Made by a program: the position numbers and the translations under genes. From NCBI RefSeq assembly GCF_040222615.1, contig NZ_JAVKCQ010000130.1:1-18894 (forward strand): a stretch of 18,894 nucleotides of DNA. Direction: 5' to 3'. The notes under the pieces were generated by a model. It was not told the DNA's origin, did not search any database, and was given only the letters and a program-made list of their open reading frames with translations. This stretch comes from Haliea sp040222615 (lineage in GTDB: Bacteria > Pseudomonadota > Gammaproteobacteria > Pseudomonadales > Halieaceae). This document shows positions 16,065-18,894 of this stretch, piece after piece. Every line of letters starts with the position of its first letter. Within the stretch, counting starts at the first letter, position 1.

Positions 16065-16080
16065 TGGTGCCCAGGAGAGG
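16065..16080 (-). other. attachment-site remnant: 3' end of a tRNA-Leu-like gene
   Basis: Read on the - strand this is CCTCTCCTGGGCACCA, which divides exactly into a 3' T-stem strand (CCTCT), a 3' acceptor strand (CCTGGGC), discriminator A and CCA. The acceptor would pair with GCCCAGG, a common 5' end of bacterial tRNA-Leu. Bases further right do not continue the tRNA, so only the 3' end is here. It lies 138 bases before a P4-type integrase, as expected for the junction left by integration into a tRNA gene. Confidence 0.55.
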
Positions 16081-16154
16081 AAAAATTCCGGGGTCTCATC
16101 CAGTCGCTTCAAATGCCGCCAAACCCTTTATTCCAAGCGCTTTTCTCATAATGC

Positions 16155-16183
16155 TTGTCCCACTCCATTGCATGGCATATCAT
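16155..16183 (+). promoter_or_regulatory. candidate sigma-70 promoter for the integrase
   Basis: TTGTCC and TATCAT are separated by exactly 17 bases and lie about 35 bases before the integrase ATG. Each hexamer differs from consensus at two positions. No operator repeat could be recognised. Confidence 0.4.
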
Positions 16184-16218
16184 CGAATCATCCTCCTTAT
16201 GTTGGGAAGGAAGTGGTG

Positions 16219-17487
16219 ATGCCAAAGTCGGTGCCCGAAATGAGCGATGCCGCCGTGCGGAGGTTGCGGCACAGAGGTGCAAAGGCGGCCGTGTATGCAG
16301 TGGGCGGTGTCTCGGGGCTGCTACTGGTCTGCAAGCCGCCGGTCAGGGCGGGGGAGGCCATCGGGGCCCGGTCGTGGATTCTCCGGGTGATGATGGGTAG
16401 TAGGCGCCGGGATATCGGGCTTGGCGGTTATCCGACGGTCAGTCTCAGCCAGGCTCGTCACAGGGCGCGGGAGGCACGGGAAACCATATGGCAGGGCAGT
16501 GATCCCATTGCGGACCGGAAAGCGCGAAAATCGCTTCTGGCGGCACAACAGGCCAAACAAGTTACTTTCGCTGAGTTGGCGCGGGAGTACATCGACAAGA
16601 AAAGCGCGGAGTTCAAAAGCGCCAAGCAAGTCCAGAAGCTCACTAGCCACCTGGAGACCTATGCGTTTCCGCACCTGGAGAGGATGGTTGTGGGCGATAT
16701 TGAGCGGGCTCACGTCGTCAAGATGCTGGAGCCCATATGGGCAGTGAAAAACGAGACGGCCAGCCGGGTGCGCTTGCATGTCGAACGGATACTCGACTTG
16801 GCTGGTGTCAAAGGGCTGCGCACCGGAGACAACCCGGCCCGGTGGAAAGGTAACCTTGCCCTTTCATTCCCGGCCCGCGCCAAGGTCGCCAAGGTCGAAC
16901 ACTACAAAGCCTTACCGGTCGCGGACATGCCGGAGTTCTGGCGTAGTCTGAAGGCTGCAGAGTCCCTGGGCGCGAAGGCCCTACAATTCATCATCTTGAC
17001 CGCGAGCCGTGCAGGCGAGGCAAGAGGCGCAGCATGGGACGAAATCAATTTCAAAGCAAAGCTATGGACGATACCCGCCTCCCGCATGAAGGGAGGGAGG
17101 GAGCACAAAGTGCCGTTGTCGGATCCCGCGATCGCGCTGCTGGAGTCGCTGCCCCGCCTCGGTCCGCATATTTTCACCGGCCCGCGGAACAAACCAATTT
17201 CTGATGTTGTGATTAGTCGGATGCCGAAAATCCTTGGCCAGAACGTGACCACGCACGGTTTCCGCGCCACCTTCCGAACTTGGGTGCAGGAGCACACAGC
17301 ATACCCGGAAGACGTGGCAGAACTGTCGCTTGCGCACGTTAACAGCGATGCCACCCGGGCGGCCTACGCTCGTGGGGAGCTTGTGGAAAAGCGCCGTTCA
17401 CTGATGGCCGACTGGGCTAAGTTCTGCAAGACTGGGTCAACCTGGACGAGGGGCAACGTGGTGGCAATAGGAGACATTTCTCAATGA
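16219..17487 (+). CDS. P4-type tyrosine recombinase/integrase
   Basis: The 422-residue protein is a site-specific tyrosine recombinase of the P4-like group used by genomic islands. The N-terminal arm-binding (DUF4102-like) domain includes RDIGLGGYPTVSLSQAR (64-80) and is followed by a helical core-binding domain (about 115-215). The catalytic set is complete: Arg264 in TASRAGEARG, Lys291 in RMKGGREHKVPL, His346 and Arg349 in THGFRATFR, His373 in LAHVNSD, and Tyr383 as the nucleophile. The ATG at 16219 is preceded by GGAAGG at good spacing; an in-frame ATG 17 codons upstream lacks one. The tRNA 3'-end copy just upstream supports a tRNA target. The last 15-20 residues go beyond the usual family end. 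Confidence 0.93.
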   Translation: MPKSVPEMSDAAVRRLRHRGAKAAVYAVGGVSGLLLVCKPPVRAGEAIGARSWILRVMMGSRRRDIGLGGYPTVSLSQARHRAREARETIWQGSDPIADRKARKSLLAAQQAKQVTFAELAREYIDKKSAEFKSAKQVQKLTSHLETYAFPHLERMVVGDIERAHVVKMLEPIWAVKNETASRVRLHVERILDLAGVKGLRTGDNPARWKGNLALSFPARAKVAKVEHYKALPVADMPEFWRSLKAAESLGAKALQFIILTASRAGEARGAAWDEINFKAKLWTIPASRMKGGREHKVPLSDPAIALLESLPRLGPHIFTGPRNKPISDVVISRMPKILGQNVTTHGFRATFRTWVQEHTAYPEDVAELSLAHVNSDATRAAYARGELVEKRRSLMADWAKFCKTGSTWTRGNVVAIGDISQ

Positions 17488-17531
17488 CTGAAAACCTTCT
17501 ATCCTCCCCCAGGGCAACAAAGGGCTGATCC

Positions 17532-17825
17532 ATGCGGTACAATTTTGAATGGGATCCGGTCAAAGCTCGAAGCAACGCCGAGAAGCACTGCGTATCCTTT
17601 GAACAGGCAACGGAAGTATTTAAGGACCCGATGGCCCTGACCCTCTATGACGATGACAACGCCAGCAGTGAGGAAGACCGCTGGATTACCCTGGGGCAGG
17701 CCAACGGACAACACTATCTGGTCGTGGCGCATACCTACCGCAATCAGCAAGACAACGCGGTGACGATCCGGCTAATTTCAGCCAGACCCGCCACCAAGCG
17801 CGAAATTAAGCAATACGAAGGGTGA
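17532..17825 (+). CDS. brnT: BrnT family toxin
   Basis: The 97-residue protein matches BrnT, an RNase-like toxin of type II toxin-antitoxin systems that blocks translation by cleaving RNA. The N-terminal signature FEWDPVKARSNAEKHCVSFEQA (seen at residues 5-26) is followed by VFKDP, then DRWITLGQANGQHYLVVAHTYR and the C-terminal IRLISARPATKREIKQYE, all typical. AGGG lies a few bases before the ATG. It is 44 bases after the integrase and overlaps or abuts brnA, in the family's usual toxin-first order. In studied systems BrnA, alone or with BrnT, represses the shared promoter; no operator was identified here. As the first cargo gene it may stabilise the element. Confidence 0.9.
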   Translation: MRYNFEWDPVKARSNAEKHCVSFEQATEVFKDPMALTLYDDDNASSEEDRWITLGQANGQHYLVVAHTYRNQQDNAVTIRLISARPATKREIKQYEG

Positions 17826-17830
17826 ACACC

Positions 17831-18031
17831 ATGCGTGAAGAATATGATTTTTCCAAAGGCGAGCGCGGGAAATTCTATAACCCCAACGCTACCATGAACA
17901 TGCCGGTGTACCTCGACGCCGATGTGCTGGATTATTTTGCAGCCAAAGCCAAAGCTAAAGGCGTTGAGCTGAACCGGATGGTTAACGATCTGCTTAAAAG
18001 GGATATTGCGTTGATTGAAGAGGTTAAATGA
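17831..18031 (+). CDS. brnA: BrnA family antitoxin
   Basis: The 66-residue protein is the partner of BrnT. The N-terminal part (REEYDFSKGERGKFYNP) is the toxin-binding kind of segment, and MNMPVYLDADVLDYFAAKAKAKG then leads into a ribbon-helix-helix-like DNA-binding region. The ATG at 17831 was preferred because GGGTGA lies five bases upstream. A GTG at 17822 overlapping the brnT stop would add three residues and is possible. A strong hairpin terminator starts nine bases after the stop, so brnT-brnA end as a unit. BrnA proteins normally neutralise BrnT and autoregulate the operon. Confidence 0.88.
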   Translation: MREEYDFSKGERGKFYNPNATMNMPVYLDADVLDYFAAKAKAKGVELNRMVNDLLKRDIALIEEVK

Positions 18032-18039
18032 CACAGGCC

Positions 18040-18080
18040 AGAAAAAGCCCAGTCGGGGTAACACGACGGGGTCTTTTTCT
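18040..18080. terminator. strong bidirectional terminator after brnA
   Basis: AGAAAAAG and CTTTTTCT flank a GC stem (CCCAGTCG against CGACGGGG, with one mismatch and one bulge). The A-tract and T-tract on the two sides make it usable as a rho-independent terminator on both strands, serving brnA from the left and the RHS fragment side from the right. Confidence 0.8.
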
Positions 18081-18090
18081 GAACAAATCA

Positions 18091-18180
18091 CTAAATGCAG
18101 TAGTTGACCAGCCAGCCACCGCCCACGCTGGCACTGGTCAGCCGATCGAGGGTTTCGTAGGTGAAGGTCTCGGACAGCAC
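18091..18180 (-). pseudogene. RHS/YD-repeat protein fragment
   Basis: The - strand frame reads LSETFTYETLDRLTSASVGG and ends WLVNYCI before a TAG stop at 18093-18091. ETFTYETLDRLTSA is a near-perfect YD-repeat unit as found in RHS and related polymorphic toxin proteins, which normally have dozens of such repeats over more than 1000 residues. Only this one unit is present, with no start codon and no repeats upstream within the open frame, which closes near 18265. It is therefore debris of a larger gene, either lost by deletion or carried in by recombination. The frame continues a little upstream (to about 18225) without clear similarity. Confidence 0.65.
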
Positions 18181-18205
18181 ATGGTGGCGACTGCTGCGCT
18201 GTCCG

Positions 18206-18292
18206 CTATCCTGAAAACCCACGCCAGGAGAGGTAAAAGAGCAAAGCCAGAACAGCAAAAGCTGCTATTCCCCACGCGTTTCCGCCCGACAT
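18206..18292 (-). CDS. possible 28-residue single-helix membrane protein
   Basis: An ATG at 18292 opens a short frame whose product has one hydrophobic stretch, AWGIAAFAVLALLFYLSW, covering most of its length, and ends in RGFSG. It overlaps the far upstream part of the RHS fragment in another frame. No good ribosome site is seen. A chance frame in GC-rich DNA is a serious alternative, but the codons and helix are consistent with a small membrane protein. Confidence 0.25.
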   Translation of the reverse strand: MSGGNAWGIAAFAVLALLFYLSWRGFSG

Positions 18293-18322
18293 GACTGCCC
18301 ACGCCTGTTCACCATGTGCCGA

Positions 18323-18559
18323 CTATAGCCGCTCGCGGGTTGGAGGATGATTTCGGGAAATATAGACGCGCAGGAACATGAAGCACACGTAGCCGATGGC
18401 TGTAGAGATCGCGGGGTAATTCACCGGCTTCCCGAGAAGCGCAGCTAACAGGAAGCCTGTTGCTATCAGGGCAGCCCCAATGAGGACGAGGCCTCCATAG
18501 ACTTTGATTGGTCCCGGGGTGAGGATAAGTTCGCGTAAATGACTCTCTCTGTCAGTCAT
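18323..18559 (-). CDS. small hypothetical membrane protein
   Basis: The 78-residue product has a charged N-terminus (MTDRESHLRELILTPGP), then two predicted membrane helices (about residues 19-42 and 47-67), and a basic tail (SRNHPPTRERL). AGGAG lies four bases before the ATG, so translation is plausible. I do not recognise the family. It sits upstream of an RHS fragment on the same strand and beside another small membrane ORF, a setting in which immunity proteins occur, but nothing in the sequence shows that role. Its composition is less GC-rich than the left part of the window. Confidence 0.55.
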   Translation of the reverse strand: MTDRESHLRELILTPGPIKVYGGLVLIGAALIATGFLLAALLGKPVNYPAISTAIGYVCFMFLRVYISRNHPPTRERL

Positions 18560-18613
18560 AAGACTCCTGCTCGCCTGCCGCTATCACCGCACATCGGCCC
18601 TCAGTCAAGCAAC

Positions 18614-18892
18614 TTAACTATGCAAACCAAAGGGTATCATGTGAATAGTAGCTAATATTATGAACATAGCTAGAGCACGGGTGAAACGGTTCTCTTCATG
18701 TTTAAGTATCGAGGAAAAGAAGTGAATGTCCTGTTTCGAAAAATACAGGTAACAGCCTATCCAACAACCCGTGCCAAGTACCACCGAGAAAATTGCTTTT
18801 CCAAGTGGAGCACCATTGAAATGAGCAATTGCCAAGAGTAACAAACTGTAAAGGAGCCATAAAACTCGGAATATCCAAACCAGCCAAGTTTT
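18614..18892 (-). CDS. hypothetical membrane protein, 5' end beyond the window
   Basis: The - strand frame stays open through the right edge, so the start is outside. The visible 92 residues contain a hydrophobic segment near the edge (WLVWIFRVLWLLYSLLLLAIAHF), another with GKAIFSVVLGTGCWIGCYLYF, a polar stretch FSSILKHEENRFTRAL, and a last helix AMFIILATIHMIPFG. This suggests at least three membrane helices. The DNA is clearly AT-richer than the chromosome to the left, consistent with recent acquisition. A TTG at 18844 could be a start, but no ribosome site supports it. I do not recognise the family. Confidence 0.5.
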   Translation of the reverse strand, partial: KTWLVWIFRVLWLLYSLLLLAIAHFNGAPLGKAIFSVVLGTGCWIGCYLYFSKQDIHFFSSILKHEENRFTRALAMFIILATIHMIPFGLHS

Positions 18893-18894
18893 CT

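Larger units (their letters stand above)
15900..16218. other. 319-base gene-free stretch at the element boundary
   Basis: No coding gene could be supported here. The stretch holds, in order, a compound hairpin after the midcut gene, a T-rich segment consistent with a tRNA terminator read on the - strand (16034-16050), a tRNA 3'-end copy, and a candidate integrase promoter. Each main item is listed separately. Confidence 0.6.

Noticed and set aside
16065..16140. A complete tRNA gene at the attachment remnant.
   Set aside because: Only the 3' T-stem half, acceptor and CCA are present; no anticodon or D arm can be folded from the bases to the right.
18224..18233. A second copy of CCAGGAGAGG, the inner 10 bases of the tRNA-derived attachment remnant, followed by a similar A-rich run.
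   Set aside because: It lacks the CCA and acceptor outer bases and is only 10 bases long, so a 2.2-kb mini-element ending here is possible but not supported over chance.
18028..18294. An 88-codon + strand frame overlapping the brnA stop.
   Set aside because: It runs through the terminator and antisense to the YD-repeat fragment, and its product has no recognisable feature.
1..18894. A CRISPR array.
   Set aside because: No regularly spaced repeats of 20-40 bases with unique spacers were seen; the only tandem repeat is the coding 30-bp repeat at 11000.

Overview
The window is a GC-rich gammaproteobacterial chromosome segment. The hisZ-purA pair at the left edge, the LemA/M48 pair and an exosortase-type 'midcut' protein fit a marine gammaproteobacterium (for example a Cellvibrionales/Halieaceae-like organism). 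That placement is an inference from gene content, not a proof.

Left part (1-8279). hisZ (5' end missing) and purA form a housekeeping pair on the + strand. All genes from 2419 to 8279 are on the - strand: a MAPEG-family membrane protein, a very short AraC-type DNA-binding protein, a 659-aa membrane M48 metallopeptidase with a TerB-like tail, its partner LemA, and a lone 710-aa molybdopterin/4Fe-4S oxidoreductase.

Centre (8415-15150). This is the most interesting block. Three + strand genes overlap by four bases at each junction: a circularly permuted ATP-grasp, an alpha-E protein, and a double zinc-ribbon/HExxH metallopeptidase. They face three tightly packed - strand genes: Anbu (a proteasome-like peptidase), an archaeal AMP-phosphorylase-type 'thymidine phosphorylase', and a class III-like PRPP synthetase. 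ATP-grasp, alpha-E and Anbu are known to cluster as a predicted peptide-ligating and peptide-cleaving system. Here the usual transglutaminase is absent from the window, a metallopeptidase occupies the third position, and Anbu has been moved into a nucleotide/ribose-phosphate operon.

Right part (15300-18894). A six-cysteine protein carries its exosortase-H-like (IPTL-type) sorting signal in the middle rather than at the C-terminus. After it comes a 16-bp copy of a tRNA-Leu-like 3' end, then a P4-type tyrosine integrase, a BrnT/BrnA toxin-antitoxin pair with a strong terminator, an RHS/YD-repeat fragment, and small AT-richer membrane ORFs of unknown function. This looks like one end of an integrated element that continues past the right edge. 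The tRNA remnant predicts an intact minus-strand tRNA-Leu at the element's far end.
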